From positions 9,120,501 to 9,184,500 of the forward strand of contig JAUIMM010000126.1 in NCBI GenBank assembly GCA_031769625.1: a stretch of DNA of 64,000 nt, read 5' to 3'. Source of the DNA: Taudactylus pleione. Its lineage: Eukaryota > Chordata > Amphibia > Anura > Myobatrachidae. A program made the translations under genes and the position numbers. The notes under the pieces are model-generated. The model saw only the letters and a program-made list of their open reading frames with translations, was not told the DNA's origin and did not search any database. Every line of letters begins with the position of its first letter. Position 1 is the stretch's first letter. Below, piece by piece: positions 43,367-54,132 of the stretch.

Positions 43367-43898
43367 AATCTTATATATAAAATTCATTGCTATGTTTGTC
43401 TGTCCGCTCATGCTTTCGGACACCCCTGCATCGACTGGGATGAACCCAACACAAGATGGTCCAGTTGGATCCTGGCCAGGTTTTAGGGGGGGTTAGGGTC
43501 CTGGTCAGACCTCCAGTTAATATATGCTGGGCAGAACTTTGACCTGAGGAGCCTGTTCTGAGCCTTCCTCTGGATGAATTTGGACGATAACTTCACAGAG
43601 TGGTAACATTGGATCCCAGAAGACATGCTACAAGGTTGTGGTACCGGTGAGTCTGTTCTGGGCCTTCCACAGGATGGATTTGGATGAAAACTGCACAGAG
43701 GGGTGGCAATTGGTCTGGGATACCTAATGGAGTAGTTGGGGTCCCAGTCAGACCTTATGGCAGAGTGCGCCGGGCAGAACTTTGACTCAGGGAGTCTGTT
43801 GTGGACCTTCCACTGGAAGGATTTGGACAACATCACATAATAAAACTTAATAACTTGAAGATTTAAACCCAGGCAATGCTGGGTACTTCAGCTAGTAT
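43367..43898. mobile_element. Helitron/Helentron-like non-autonomous element
   Basis: It starts TCTTATATATAAAATTC and ends with a hairpin CCCAGGCAATGCTGGG followed by TACTTCAGCTAGT. A terminal hairpin just inside a short CTAGT-type end is typical of this group. The interior has about three diverged 120-bp units (GGGCAGAACTTTGAC at 43529 and 43779, CACAGAG near 43596 and 43694). No Rep/helicase is present. The insertion site lies next to a TA tract. Confidence 0.55.
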
Positions 43899-43919
43899 AT
43901 ATATATATATATATATATA
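43899..43919. repeat. (TA)n microsatellite
   Basis: About 21 bp of TA repeats immediately after the Helitron-like end. Confidence 0.85.
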
Positions 43920-44149
43920 AAATCAGTATGCAATGCGGCTGTCGGGATGCCTCCTGTCAAAATACCGACAGCGACATTCCAGTGGTTGGTATCTCAACAG
44001 GTGTCGGTAAATATACTTACCCCCCCCTAATCCTCCCTTCTTGTAGCCTAACCCTAACCCTCCCTGTTAGTGCCTAAACCTAAGTCTCCCCCCTTCATGC
44101 CTAACCCTAACCTCCCCCCCAAAAAAACCTAACGCTAACACCACTATGC

Positions 44150-44998
44150 ACAAAAATGGATAGACGGCGCTATTGTCATACAGCAGATAAAAATAATGGA
44201 AACAATATATATATAGCTCTTCAATAAGAATGTTTAATAAATGTTAATAAACACATATGAATAAATAATCCCAATAGAGATTCCTAAAAAAATCTAATCC
44301 TAAAAGACATATATAAACAAAAATGGACAATAAAGCATATGAATAAACAACCGGTGAAGAGTGATCTCCGATCCCCAGTAATGCGGGGTGCAAAAATGCC
44401 CCTATCTGGATCCAATGATATGGGGCTATGCACAATTAGTCACTAGTTTGCTGTTTCCCAGAGATACAATGTTGCAAACACGCCACAGTTGGTAATGGCA
44501 ACACTAGTGTAGACCCCAGTGCAAGTAAGCTGGACTTCAGATGGAGGAAACGCTGATGGTCAAACATTACTGGAGCAATAGTATGAGTAAAAGCTCAACA
44601 GTACTCACGATCCTCTGTTAGTCCAAGCCGCTGCACTGATATCAAATGCAGCCTCCATTACTGTCAGCAGTCGTATCAGACTGAAATGGAGCTGCTGTCC
44701 CAACAGGGTCCCCTGTTCTCTGAACCGCTCCGGCGGTGAACTGCGTGTAGCGTCAGTGACTGTGGTGGCTATGCTCCGGAAACGAATGGGGGGCTGGCTC
44801 CCGTGGCCCGATGGAACTTGCTCCCTCACATACGTCCTGGCAATCGCTGCAAGTGGAATTAACAGTCGGACAGCTCAGGGAGAGGACAGCAGACGAATAT
44901 CTTGCACTGAGGCAGCCGCTGGGGGATGGGATCACTTCACCGGCAAGCACAACCGTGCCCTCAACGCATTTCTCCGCACTAGGCGGCTTTATCAAGAG
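44150..44998 (-). mobile_element. PLE-type terminal repeat insertion with 16-bp TSD
   Basis: GCTAACACCACTATGC is present on both sides (44134-44149, 44999-45014). The 849-bp insert is non-coding and AT-rich at its left. Its right edge on the minus strand is CTTGATAAAGCCGC, loop, GCGGAGAAATGCGTTGAG, the recurring hammerhead-like motif. It is most simply a solo or severely truncated PLE. Confidence 0.65.
44953..44996 (-). ncRNA. Hammerhead-like motif
   Basis: Minus strand: CTTGATAAAG, stem CCGC/GCGG, then GAGAAATGCG. The motif lies at the extreme end of the inserted segment. The core is degenerate (TTGATAA; an extra A before GAAA). Confidence 0.35.
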
Positions 44999-45091
44999 GC
45001 TAACACCACTATGCTACCTAAACCTAACCCTCCCTCTCCACAGCTAACAGCTAAGATGCCCCGGACTTACCTGGTTCGGGCTGGTGTCTGT

Positions 45092-45681
45092 GGGCCTGAT
45101 TCAGAGCCGCTCGTAAGCGGCCGCTCGTTCGCTCCAAGCGATGTTAGCACATCTGTGCATGCGTATGGGTCGTAATGCGCATGCGCCAAATAGTCATTGC
45201 GGTCGGAAATCGATCGCTCGCAAAATAGCGAGTGCCTGCTAATTTGAGTGACAGGATGAGGCGTTTGTGGGTGGTAACAGGGGAAGGTGCTTGAAAACGG
45301 GGAGTGGTGATCCGAACGCAGGTGTGCCAAAAGGTCAAAACAGGCGTTTTAAGGGTGTGCATAATTAACAAAGCAGCGTCATCGACCACGTAACTTGGTT
45401 GTTTCTTAGCCTGAACTGTTCGCATGATTGCGGTAGGAAAATCCTACCACAAGCACTGCGAGCAGTTCAGATGCCTTTCGATGTAATCGATTAATCAAAT
45501 AAATAGCGGAGATGACGTAGGATGCGAGCGGCCAGGGGGCGTCTTTACAAAATAGCGAGCGCATATTTCGCTCAGACATAGAGGCGTCAACAGACCGCAA
45601 AGAGCGAGCGCTCAATTTAAATAGCCGGCCCCTTTTTCTGAACGAGCGAGCGCAAATAGCGTCCGGCTCTGAATCAGGCCC
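45092..45681. mobile_element. 590-bp MITE, subtype 2 (see 13666)
   Basis: GGGCCTGATTCAG and CTGAATCAGGCCC with TGT on both sides (45089-45091, 45682-45684). It is collinear with 13666-14265, for example GAGTGACAGGATGAGGCG and GGGAAGGTGCTTGAAAA. Confidence 0.85.
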
Positions 45682-45719
45682 TGTGTTCCAGCATCAGGAT
45701 TAAGATAGGCATCTGTATT

Positions 45720-45775
45720 TATATATATTATATATATATATAATACATATATATATACATATATATATATATAAA
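45720..45775. repeat. TA-rich microsatellite
   Basis: An interrupted TA/CATA tract. Confidence 0.8.
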
Positions 45776-46184
45776 ATCTCCTTTCATTGTTTTTTTCCCT
45801 TCACATTTTCCTTCTTTCATTTCTTATTTCTGTTTCTTTTCTTATCTTTCTCTTTCTACTCCTCATTCTCTTTCCTATCTCTTTTTCTCTTTGAGTGATC
45901 TCTGCCTTTCTAGATTAAGTTTGTGTCATTTATTTCTTGTATATACAAGTGTTTGTGTGCATACTTTTTCACATGTATATATTGAGAGATACGTTATTCA
46001 TCATGCTTTTATGAGTATATTTTTTATTTACTTTTGTTCTTGTTTCTGTTTTTAACATCTTGCCTTTCACTGACACTGGGCTCTATTCTTTTGCGTCATT
46101 ACATTTTCTATTCCCAGCAGGACAATCATGGCGCGTCTAGCAGGGTGTCCTGGTTGCTTTGACTACTGGCGACCCTGGCCATTG
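45776..46184. other. CT-rich sequence, probably PLE terminal repeat
   Basis: CTTT-rich text, then a segment that continues after the hAT insertion at 47424. That continuation carries a hammerhead-like motif, which suggests PLE origin for both parts. Confidence 0.35.
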
Positions 46185-46229
46185 CGCTGAGTCAGGGGTG
46201 TATCTAGGGATCCAAGTGCCCCTGGCAAT

Positions 46230-46935
46230 GTAATATACTAGCGCCCCCCTACCCCCCTTATGCAGTGCCCCCAGTAGTAATCCCCCCTATGCTACATTAC
46301 CCCCAGTACTAGCCCCCCTATACAGTGCCAGCAGTAGTAATCCCCCAGTAGTAATCCCCCCTATGCTGCATTGCCCCCAGTAGTAGCCCCTCCTATACAG
46401 TGCCCACAGTAGTAATCCCCTCTATGCTGCATTGCCCCCAGTAGTAGCCCCCTATACAGTGCCCCCAGTAGTAATCCCCCCTATGCTGCATTGCCCCCCA
46501 GTAGTAGTCCTCCCTATACAGTGCCAACAGTAGTAGACCCCAGTAGTAGTCCCCTATACAGTGCCCCCAGTAATAGTACCCAGTAGTAGTCCCCCTATAC
46601 AGTGCCCCAGTAATAGTACCCAGTAGTAGTCCTCCCTATACAGTGCCCCCAGTAATAGTACCCAGTAGTAGCCCCCCTAAACAGTGTCCCCAGTAGTAGC
46701 CCCAGTAGTAGTCCCCTATACAGTGCCCCCAGTTGTAGACCCCCTATACAGTGCCCCCAGTAGTGGCCACCCCTATACAGTGCTCCCAGTAGTGGCCAAC
46801 CCCCATAAATTGCCCCCAGTAGTGGCCACCCCCCATAAATTGCCCCCAGTAGTGGCCACCCCAATACTGTAGCGGGCACCCCCCCATAAAGTGCCCCAGT
46901 AGCGGACTCCCCCTATTGCAGTGCCCTCCCCCCTG
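46230..46935. repeat. CCCCCAGTAGTAGT minisatellite inside the hAT
   Basis: Degenerate units CCCCTATACAGTGCCCCCAG and TAGTAGT recur every 25-60 bp. This is the reverse complement of the unit in 9596-10471. Confidence 0.88.
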
Positions 46936-46946
46936 TAGTGCCAGGC

Positions 46947-46950
<4 letters not shown>

Positions 46951-46976
<26 letters not shown>
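46951..46976. repeat. (CA)n microsatellite
   Basis: A CA run of about 26 bp within the hAT element. Confidence 0.9.
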
Positions 46977-46980
<4 letters not shown>

Positions 46981-47423
46981 CAAAAAAAAAATTCAACTTA
47001 CCTGGTCCCCACTTCTGATGCGACCGCCGCTGTCCGAGTCCCTGCCCGCTCTACTCCTGCATGGGAGAGACGTCATGACGTATGACGTCTCTCCTGTCAC
47101 ATGCTGCGGGGGGAGCCGGAACACGGAGCTCATGAGTGAGCTCCAGCCGGCTCCCTCCATGGACGACGCAGCAGCTAATGAGAGTCTGTATGACTCTCAT
47201 TAGCTGGCTGCTATTACAAACACACAGCCGCCGCAGGCAGCTGTCTGTTTGTAAACTGTGTAGGGCAGACCGCTCTCACTGCGGTCTGCCCTACACTTGT
47301 GAGGTCGAGGGACTTGGCCACCCTTTGGCTACTGGTGGCACTGCCGGGCGGCACCCCCCCTTTGGTCGGCGCCCCTGGCGAGTGCCATCCTGACCAATGG
47401 GTAGATACGCCCCTACGCTGAGT

Positions 47424-47605
47424 GCCCCGGGCAGCGTCCAGCCAAGCCCACATTCCTGCTTACTTAAGGTAAGCCTTTTTTCCTTGTCCATTGTTCTCAC
47501 CTTGACAAAGGGGATTGTGCGCCCCGAAACGTTGGTCGTTTAGTTATGCGATTCATCACACTAAAAAACAATTTTGAAAGTCTCCGAGTGCCGCTGTTCA
47601 TTGCT

Positions 47606-47655
<50 letters not shown>

Positions 47656-47675
47656 ATGCGAAAGTATATATATAT

Positions 47676-47734
<59 letters not shown>

Positions 47735-47908
47735 TATATAGGTAAAGTGCACAGTAGTGAATATTGAAAATAAACCATATGTAAAAAAACATATAAAAAA
47801 CACTCCTCATAAATATAAATGAGTGAAAGCTTCCTTCAATACAATATGTGCTGGTTAAAACACAAGAAATTATTAAATTAAGTTAGAATGCGCCTACTAG
47901 TGTACAAA
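47424..47908 (+). repeat. PLE-type terminal repeat with microsatellites
   Basis: A hammerhead-like motif sits at 47496-47535 (CCTTGACAAAGGGG, GCGCCCCGAAACGTTGG; stem GGGG/CCCC). It is followed by (TC)n 47607-47632, (TA)n 47633-47655 and (CA)n 47679-47730. Near the right edge, GCCTACTAGTGTACAAAA matches the complement of 55315-55334. The DIRS element begins immediately after. Confidence 0.5.
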
Positions 47909-48092
47909 AATAAGAGTTATGGTATAACATACCTTCGTTAACTCTTTTTATCTTTGAGGTCCATGGGGTCCACAGCCGATACGTTGGGGTATATAATCCA
48001 GTCACCAAACAGTTAAACGAGCTCTCTGCTCCCAGGATGCACAGGGTCCTCCACTTATATACCCTGCCCCCGGCCATAGGTAGCCAGTTCGT
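47909..48092. repeat. DIRS terminal inverted repeat, left
   Basis: Inverted partner of the right terminus, with GTATATAATCC and CCACTTATATACC TATA-like text and CCCCCGGCCATAGGTAGCC. Confidence 0.85.
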
Positions 48093-48221
48093 TACCAAGC
48101 TCAAGCAGGCGAAGAAAAAAAGAGAAGAAGGAAGAACCCATGTTCTCTAGACCACTCTCTCATAAAGGAGGGAAAATGATAGAGATACCCAAAACCACAG
48201 GTGCGTTAGGGTGGGTGTCCT

Positions 48222-48335
48222 GTGGACCCCATGGACCTCGAAGAAAGAGAGTTAATGAAGGTATGTTATACCATAACTCTTATTTTCTTTTTCGGGGTCC
48301 ATGGGGTCCACAGCCGATACATTGGGGATATCCCA
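48222..48335. repeat. DIRS internal complementary region
   Basis: It combines sequence complementary to the extreme left end with sequence matching the next part of the terminal repeat. In DIRS elements this bridges the two ends during circular-intermediate formation. Confidence 0.75.
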
Positions 48336-48347
48336 AAGCAATAACCT

Positions 48348-49690
48348 CTAAGGGCGGGGACGCTCCTGTATCTCGGAAGAGAGGAGAATCATATGCATGA
48401 AGGAGGCATCCTGAAAGGCAAAGGTGTCAAATGCGTAGAACTTGACAAAAGTATGGACGGAAGACCATGTGGCTGCCCTGTACAATTGTTCAGCAGAGGC
48501 GCCCTGGCAGGCCGCCCATGAAGGTCCCATTGATCGCGTAGAATGCACCGTTACTGAGTCCGGCACCAGCAGGCTAGCCTGTGTGTATGCCTGAGAAATT
48601 GCCATCCGAATCAATCTGGCCAGCATCTGCTTATTGGCTGGCCAGCCCCTCTTATGACAGCCATACAGTACAAAAAGGGAATCAGACTTCCTCATGCTGT
48701 TAGTGTGATCCACATAAATTCGTAGCGCACGGACAACATCTAAGGAAGCCTCACCTACCGAGAGGCTTGTATTCTGAAAGGCTGGAACCACAATTTCTTC
48801 ATTCATATGGAACCTGGATACCACTTTTGGAAGGTATCCCGCTCTAGTACGAAGTACCGCTCTATCCCGATGAAAAATTAAAAAGGGGGAGCGGAAAGAA
48901 AGCGCTGCTAGATCAGAGACTCTGCATGCAGATGCAATGGCGAGGAGAAACACGGTCTTCGCTGTCAACCATTTGAGGTCCACCGATTTCAGGGGCTTAA
49001 ACGGTGGAGCCTGTAAAGTCCTGAGAACTAGTGACAAATCCCACGGGGCCACCTGGGGAACAAACGGAGGCTGAACCCTTAGCACCCACTTAAAAAATGT
49101 CCTCACATCTGCATCAGCTCGATTTTCCACTGAAACCTGCACCCTCAAGGTGGCTAGGTAGAGCCCCTTCTCCAAACCAGTTTGAAGAAAGGCAAGCACA
49201 GTAGAGACCCTAAAAATCTCCGGGTCATATTTCCTCAGTTCACACCACTGAAAAAACAAGTGCCAAATTCTATAGTAAATCCAGGCCGAGGCTGGTTTAC
49301 GTGCCTTCAACATTGTCTGTATCACAGACTCAGAAAACCCCTTCCTCAAGACGGAGGCCTCAAGAGCCATGCCGTCAAAGATAGATGAGGCAGATCCGGG
49401 TACAGACAGGGACCCTGTATTAACAGATCTCGTCTTAATGGAAGAAGCCACGGAGTGTCCACGGCGAGACCCTTTAGAGCGGTGAACCAATGGCGTCTCG
49501 GCCATGCCGGAGCTATTGGTATCACCATATTGCCTTCTTGCTTGATCTTCCTGATGACTCTGGGAAGAAGAGCAAATGGCGGAAAGAGATACGCTAGCCT
49601 GTAACGCCATCTTACTGCCAACGCATCTACAAACTCGCCCATTGGATCCCTTTCTGGGCACCTTGTTGTTTCTCCTTGAGGCCATGAGGT
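48348..49690 (-). pseudogene. DIRS tyrosine recombinase
   Basis: A long open minus-strand frame (48348-49820) whose first 50 or so residues are RNase H-frame text; the recombinase frame follows. The N-terminal core-binding part has FSESVIQTMLKARKPASAWI and YYRIWHLFFQWCELRKY. The catalytic part has ASACRVSDLAALSF (first Arg), VHSTRSMGPSWAACQGAS (HxxR, at about 48530-48556) and TFVKFYAFD (Tyr nucleophile, at about 48425-48450), so the catalytic residues appear present. In DIRS elements this enzyme integrates a circular cDNA. The recombinase frame itself is open, but a frameshift near 49640 fuses it to the RT frame and the RT is broken, so the element is unlikely to be autonomous. Confidence 0.88.
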
Positions 49691-51213
49691 CTATTTCTGG
49701 TAGACCCCATCTGTCCACTATATTCTGAAACACCTGTGGATTCAGGGCCCACTCTCTGGCATTTACCTGCTGCCGACTCAGGAAGTCCGCTTCACAATTT
49801 AGGACCCCTGGAATGAACACGGCTGATATTGTGGGGGGTGATGCTCTTCCCAGACCAAAATCCTTGCCACTTCTGTCAAGGCAGCCCGACTCCGCGTGCC
49901 TCCCTGATGATTCAGGTAGGCAACCGCGGTGCAGTTGTTGGATTGTATTTGGACAGGCCTGCTTTTAGTATTTCCTGGGCCTGAGCTCTGAATACCGCTC
50001 TCAGTTCCAGGATATTTATGGAAAGATGACTTTCTGCCTCTGTCCATCTTCCCTGAAATGTGTGCAGACCAGTCATTGCCCCCCAGCCATGAAGACTGGC
50101 ATCGGTCTTGAGAAGTACCCAATCTGACACCCAAAACGGATGACCTTGGCTGAGATGACTTGTTCGCAACCACTATGACAGGGATAACCGAATCTCCGGA
50201 GAGAGATGAAGTATCTGAGACTTGATTGCGCAATAGTCCTTGTTACAGCACAACAGCATCAACTGCTGCAATGGTCTGGAGTGAAACTGGGCGTATTCCA
50301 CCATACTGAAGGTGGATACCATCGACCCCAGCACTCGCATTGCTGACTGTACAGATATCCGTCTGTTGCGAAGCAATCTGCGTATCTGCAACTGCAGGGC
50401 CATAATTTGTTCCTCCGGCAGATATATTCTCTGAGCCACGGAGTCTAGGCTTGCCCCTAAGTGACACATCTGCTGTACTGGGAGAGGTGATGACTTTTTC
50501 CAGTTTATGATCCAGCCGTGACTGCGCAGGCAGGACACCATCAGTCCCAGATGATTCTGCAACTGCTGTGGAGATCGTCCCAGCAACAGGAGATCGTCCA
50601 AGTATGGTAAGATCCTGACGCCCTGGCGTCTGAGACATGCCATCATTACCGCCATCACCTTGGTAAACACCTGGAGAGCTGTGGACAGGCCAAAAGGCAG
50701 AGCCTGGAATTGAAAGTGCCCCTACCACAAATAGCAGAAATTATTGATGGGGCCGGGTGATTGGTATATGGAGGTACGCGTCCTGTATATCCAAGGACAC
50801 CATATAATCCCCCTCTGCCATTGCCAATACGATCGACCACAATGTTTCCATATGAAACCTGGGTGCTCGGATAAACTTGTTGAGCCCTTTCAAGTTTAGA
50901 ATAGGCCGGTTGGACCCATTTGGTTTCTGAACCAAAAATAGATGGGTATAAAAGCCTTTCCGTAGTTGATTCTCTGGAACCGGGATAATGACTCCCGAAG
51001 TCAGCAGGGATTGTATTTCCTGTTGAAGGGCCAAGGCCTTTACAGAACCATCCTCCGGTTTTATGCATAAAAATTTTTGAGGAGGACTTCTCCAGAATGT
51101 CAGGGCGCACCCCGGGAGACCACTCCCCGAACCCAGGCATCTGTTGTCGTGAGATGCCAGGCTTCTGAACACCAAAGAAGTCGGCCCCCTACCCTGGGGG
51201 GAGGCCCGTCCCA
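49346..51213 (-). pseudogene. DIRS RT-RNase H (and methylase-like tail)
   Basis: The minus strand reads LALQQEIQSLLTSGVIIPVP, THLFLVQKPNGSNRPILNLK and YMVSLDIQDAYLHIPI (RT motif A). A TAA interrupts after TRPHQ. A shift leads to FQALPFGLSTA and RILPYLDDLLLLGRSP (catalytic YxDD box). RNase H text follows (LLKTDASLHGWGAMTG, INILELRAVF, NCTAVAYLNHQGGTRS, FIPGVLNCEADFLSR) in several frames. A DIRS-specific tail (YLFPPFALLPRVIRKIK, IAPAWPRRHWFTALK) ends near 49346 and overlaps the recombinase gene in another frame, as is usual. At least one stop and several frameshifts are present. Confidence 0.88.
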
Positions 51214-52603
51214 TCAGGCCACTAGTTTATCCTGGGCTCTGGCAATTGGATGCTTGTTCTGCCAGGGTTTCCTAGATCCTGTTCTTTTAGTCAAAATAAA
51301 TCTCGATGAGGGCTGACCTCTGGCCTTACCCTGTGGCCGAAAAATCCGAAAGGACAACCGTTTGGGTCTAGCCAAAGCTGCTGACAGCAGGCCAGCTGCT
51401 TTAGAGGCAGCCACCATAGCTACAACTGTGTCCAATTCTGCACCAGAAAGAATACCTCCTGTGAATGGAAGGGATTCTAGGGCCTTCTTGGACCCCGCAT
51501 CCAACATCCAATCTTTCCACCTCAGGACCCTGTGTGCCACCACCGAGACCGCTGATACCTTGGAAGGCAGTATGCCAGCATCTAATGCCGCATCTCCCAG
51601 ATAAGATGCTGCTTCCTTAACAAAGGAAATAATCTCCAGCTGTTCCTTGGATGCATCTGGTAGAGATTCTGCCAATGTCTTCATCCATTCTTCAATGGCC
51701 TTGGAAACCCAAGCTGTAGCCATAGCTGGACGAGTGGCCGCTCCTGAGAGCGAGAAGATGCCTTGAGACAACCTTCAAGCCTGCTATCCATGGCATCTTT
51801 AAGTGAGGATGCAGATGGTATAGGTAGCGTGGCACTTTTTACCAGTTGTGCCAAATGCGCATCAACAGATGGCGGAATTTTCCATTTTGCACATTCTTCT
51901 GATGGAAATGGGTATAAGGCCGCCACCCTTTTTGAAGGATGGAATTTTCTACCCGGGCAACCCCATGCTTCCCCCATAAGCTCCGACAGGTGTTCTGACT
52001 TGGGGAACTCCACTTTGACCACCTTCTGGCGTTAAAACTGGTGCCTTTCTATGTGGAGGCTCCCCTTTATCTATATTCAGCACCGATTTGACTGCCCTAA
52101 TCAAAAATGGAATGTCAGCTACTGAAAAATGATCGTCATCTTCTTCAGAGATAGACTCCTGAGAAGAATCATGTACCTCCTCCTCTTCTGAGGACGTACT
52201 GTAGTACTCACCCATCTCTGTGGCCTGACCTGTGTGAGAAGCCAAACGCCGCCTGATCTTTGGCTGCATCGGTCTGGCGGCCTGCAGCGGTTGCTGAAAA
52301 GCCGCTGAGGATGACGCCATACCTCGACCAGTATACATGTCCATCCATGATGGGAACATAGAGGGCATAACCATAGGGGGCTGCATCTGCTGAGGGTGGG
52401 GGTGCTGGGGCAGCCAAACGTTCCACCTCTTGTGCCATAATATGGGAAAAAGAAGCCCAAGGAGGTTCGGGTCCAGAGGCTGGTAATCTTGATTGATGTG
52501 GTGACAGTCTAAAGCAGTTACCACACAATACATTTTGTATAAAATCCTGTGGGGATAATCCTGCTTTGCAGGCCAAACAGGATACCAGCACAGGGGTTGT
52601 CAA
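51214..52603 (-). pseudogene. DIRS gag-like protein
   Basis: Located upstream of the RT on the minus strand. The start region has a short cysteine-bearing segment (VSCLACKAGL, NVLCGNCFRL). It is followed by proline-rich text, an acidic serine stretch (EEEEVHDSSQESISEEDDDH) and the conserved-looking block PSVDAHLAQLVKSATLPIP. A long helical tail comes next (FVKEAASYLGDAALDAGI, LLSAALARPKRLSF). This organisation is that of DIRS ORF1, presumed to form particles. Pieces lie in at least three frames, so it is broken. Confidence 0.75.
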
Positions 52604-53526
52604 GTTTCTGAGAACACATGTGATTTCTGTTTCACCCCAACTCCCACACGCCTACAGCAGAGGGACAATGAGAGAACACACAGCAGTGACAAGATACAAA
52701 CTGAGTTATTCAGGTATAAAAGGCAGTACCATACACAGCAAATTCAAATCACATGTAATGCATAAAAAACCCCTATGAGCATATGCAATTTTTAACCTCT
52801 TGTCACTACGAACAGCCCTAGGCTTAGTAGGATAGTAGGATAGAGAGCACTGTAAAAACCTGTCACCATAGGAGAGGTATACAGGGAGACTGATTCAGCC
52901 TCCTGAGTGTGCAGCAACTGAGAGCACTTGAAAGTGTTCTGAGGCTGACTCATATGGGGAAGCTGGGAGGAGCAATCCAGACGCTGTTAACATCAAGCTG
53001 GGCCAGCGTGTGAATCGGGGTAGGGGCCACCGGGGAAAGCAGACCTCCCCTATGCTGCCTGGACCCACCCGCAAACTGACATGACGCCGCCAACTAACCC
53101 CCAGCTGTCAGGAATCATCATGTCCTGGTGGTCTAGTGCAGGAGACAGTTTACCTGACTCCTCACTGCAGCGCGCCCCAGGCCAGTCTCCACCGCCGGAG
53201 GCAAGACCGCCATGTGGTCCTGGTGTCAGCGGCTGCTGATCCCACCTTACCTGCATCCTCTGTCCCGGTTGCTTTCCAGGGCCCTGTGCCCCTACCGAAA
53301 TCACTGGCTCGACACCAGTGTTGCGGCGCCGGAGGGGGTAGATGGAGCGGGCGACCGGTGTGTCTCCCATCAGACGCTTAGCTGCTTCCTTCAGTCAGCA
53401 AGTGCCGCCCGCCCAGGTGGAGAGTTAGACTCTCTCTTTCCTTTTTTCTTTTTTTACTCGTCTGCGGGACTGCTCCAGCAGTCCCACTGTCTATGTGGTG
53501 TACCACACCAAACAGAAAGAACTGGC

Positions 53527-53648
53527 TACCTATGGCCGGGGGCGGGGTATATAAGTGGAGAACTCGGTGTATTCTGGGAGCAGAGACTCGTTTAACTGTT
53601 TGGTGACTGGATTACATACCCCAACATATCAGCTGTGGACCCCGAAGA
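53527..53648. repeat. DIRS terminal inverted repeat, right
   Basis: GGCTACCTATGGCCGGGGGC, GGTATATAAGTGGAG (a TATA-like box) and CTGTTTGGTGACTGGATTAC are all mirrored in the left repeat. It is shorter than the left copy, so the outermost end may be lost. Confidence 0.85.
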
Positions 53649-53649
53649 A

Positions 53650-54130
53650 GAAAGTAACACAATAGTGAAAAAAATAAATTTTTGTTTTTTGATGGTGCTA
53701 ATGTATAGAAATAAGTTATTATTATAAATTAGTTCAGCAACTGTCACTGCACTTATAAAACAGGGCCTGGCCCCTTGCTATAGTTACAGTTATAGTTATA
53801 GTTCAGGTAGCTGTATATATGAAAAATGCATTTATTTTGAATTATACAGCAATGAGCTGATATAATTATATATGTAATTTTAAACAAGAAATCTGTATAA
53901 AAGCTGGCTAACACACATACACCCAAGAGCAATATATTATATATAATATGAACCTGTGGCCAAAGGATATTGCTACTTTAGCATGCTTTGATCATCACTT
54001 GAAAACAAAGGGGTTTCTTTTTCCCCATTTAATATATGCAGAAGGATGCAGTCAATAATAGAAAATTCTAAAATATATCCTTTGTCTAAAGGATCCAAAA
54101 TTAAAAAACAGACAGGCACTGTAGCAGCAG
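53650..54130. other. Unrecognised AT-rich sequence
   Basis: A short TATAGTTACAGTTATAGT run at 53778-53800 is the only structure noted. Confidence 0.35.
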
Positions 54131-54132
54131 TT

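Larger units (their letters stand above)
43920..45720. repeat. CCCTAA-rich repeat, second copy, twice interrupted
   Basis: GCGGCTGTCGGGATGCC and ATACCGACAGCGACATTCC precede a degenerate CCTAACCCTAACCCTCC tract (44028-44133). The tract resumes at 45015 with ACCTAAACCTAACCCTCC, and the repeat ends after the MITE with CCAGCATCAGGATTAAGAT. Two separate insertions interrupt it. Confidence 0.6.
46193..47415. mobile_element. Non-autonomous hAT with reversed minisatellite
   Basis: A perfect 8-bp duplication CGCTGAGT (46185-46192, 47416-47423) flanks ends CAGGGGTGTATCTAGGG and, read inward from the right, TAGGGGCGTATCTACCC. The left half is a minisatellite. The right half has inverted repeats (GACGTCATGACGTATGACGTC near 47070; AATGAGAGTC/GACTCTCATT and CTGTGTAGGGCAGACC/GGTCTGCCCTACAC near 47176-47297). 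There is no transposase. Confidence 0.88.
47909..53648 (-). mobile_element. DIRS-type tyrosine-recombinase retroelement
   Basis: The minus strand carries, in order, a gag-like region, RT-RNase H and a tyrosine recombinase. Inverted terminal repeats lie at 47909-48092 and about 53527-53648, for example CGTTTAACTGTTTGGTGACTG near 53590 mirrored near 48000. An internal complementary region at about 48222-48335 contains text complementary to the outer end (GGTATGTTATACCATAACTC at 48260 mirrored at 47911) and copies of GTCCATGGGGTCCACAGCCG. This is the DIRS plan. No target duplication is expected. All three genes are damaged. Confidence 0.9.

Noticed and set aside
47497..47803. Minus-strand frames with CVCVCVCV peptides
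   Set aside because: Translation of CA/TA/GA microsatellites.
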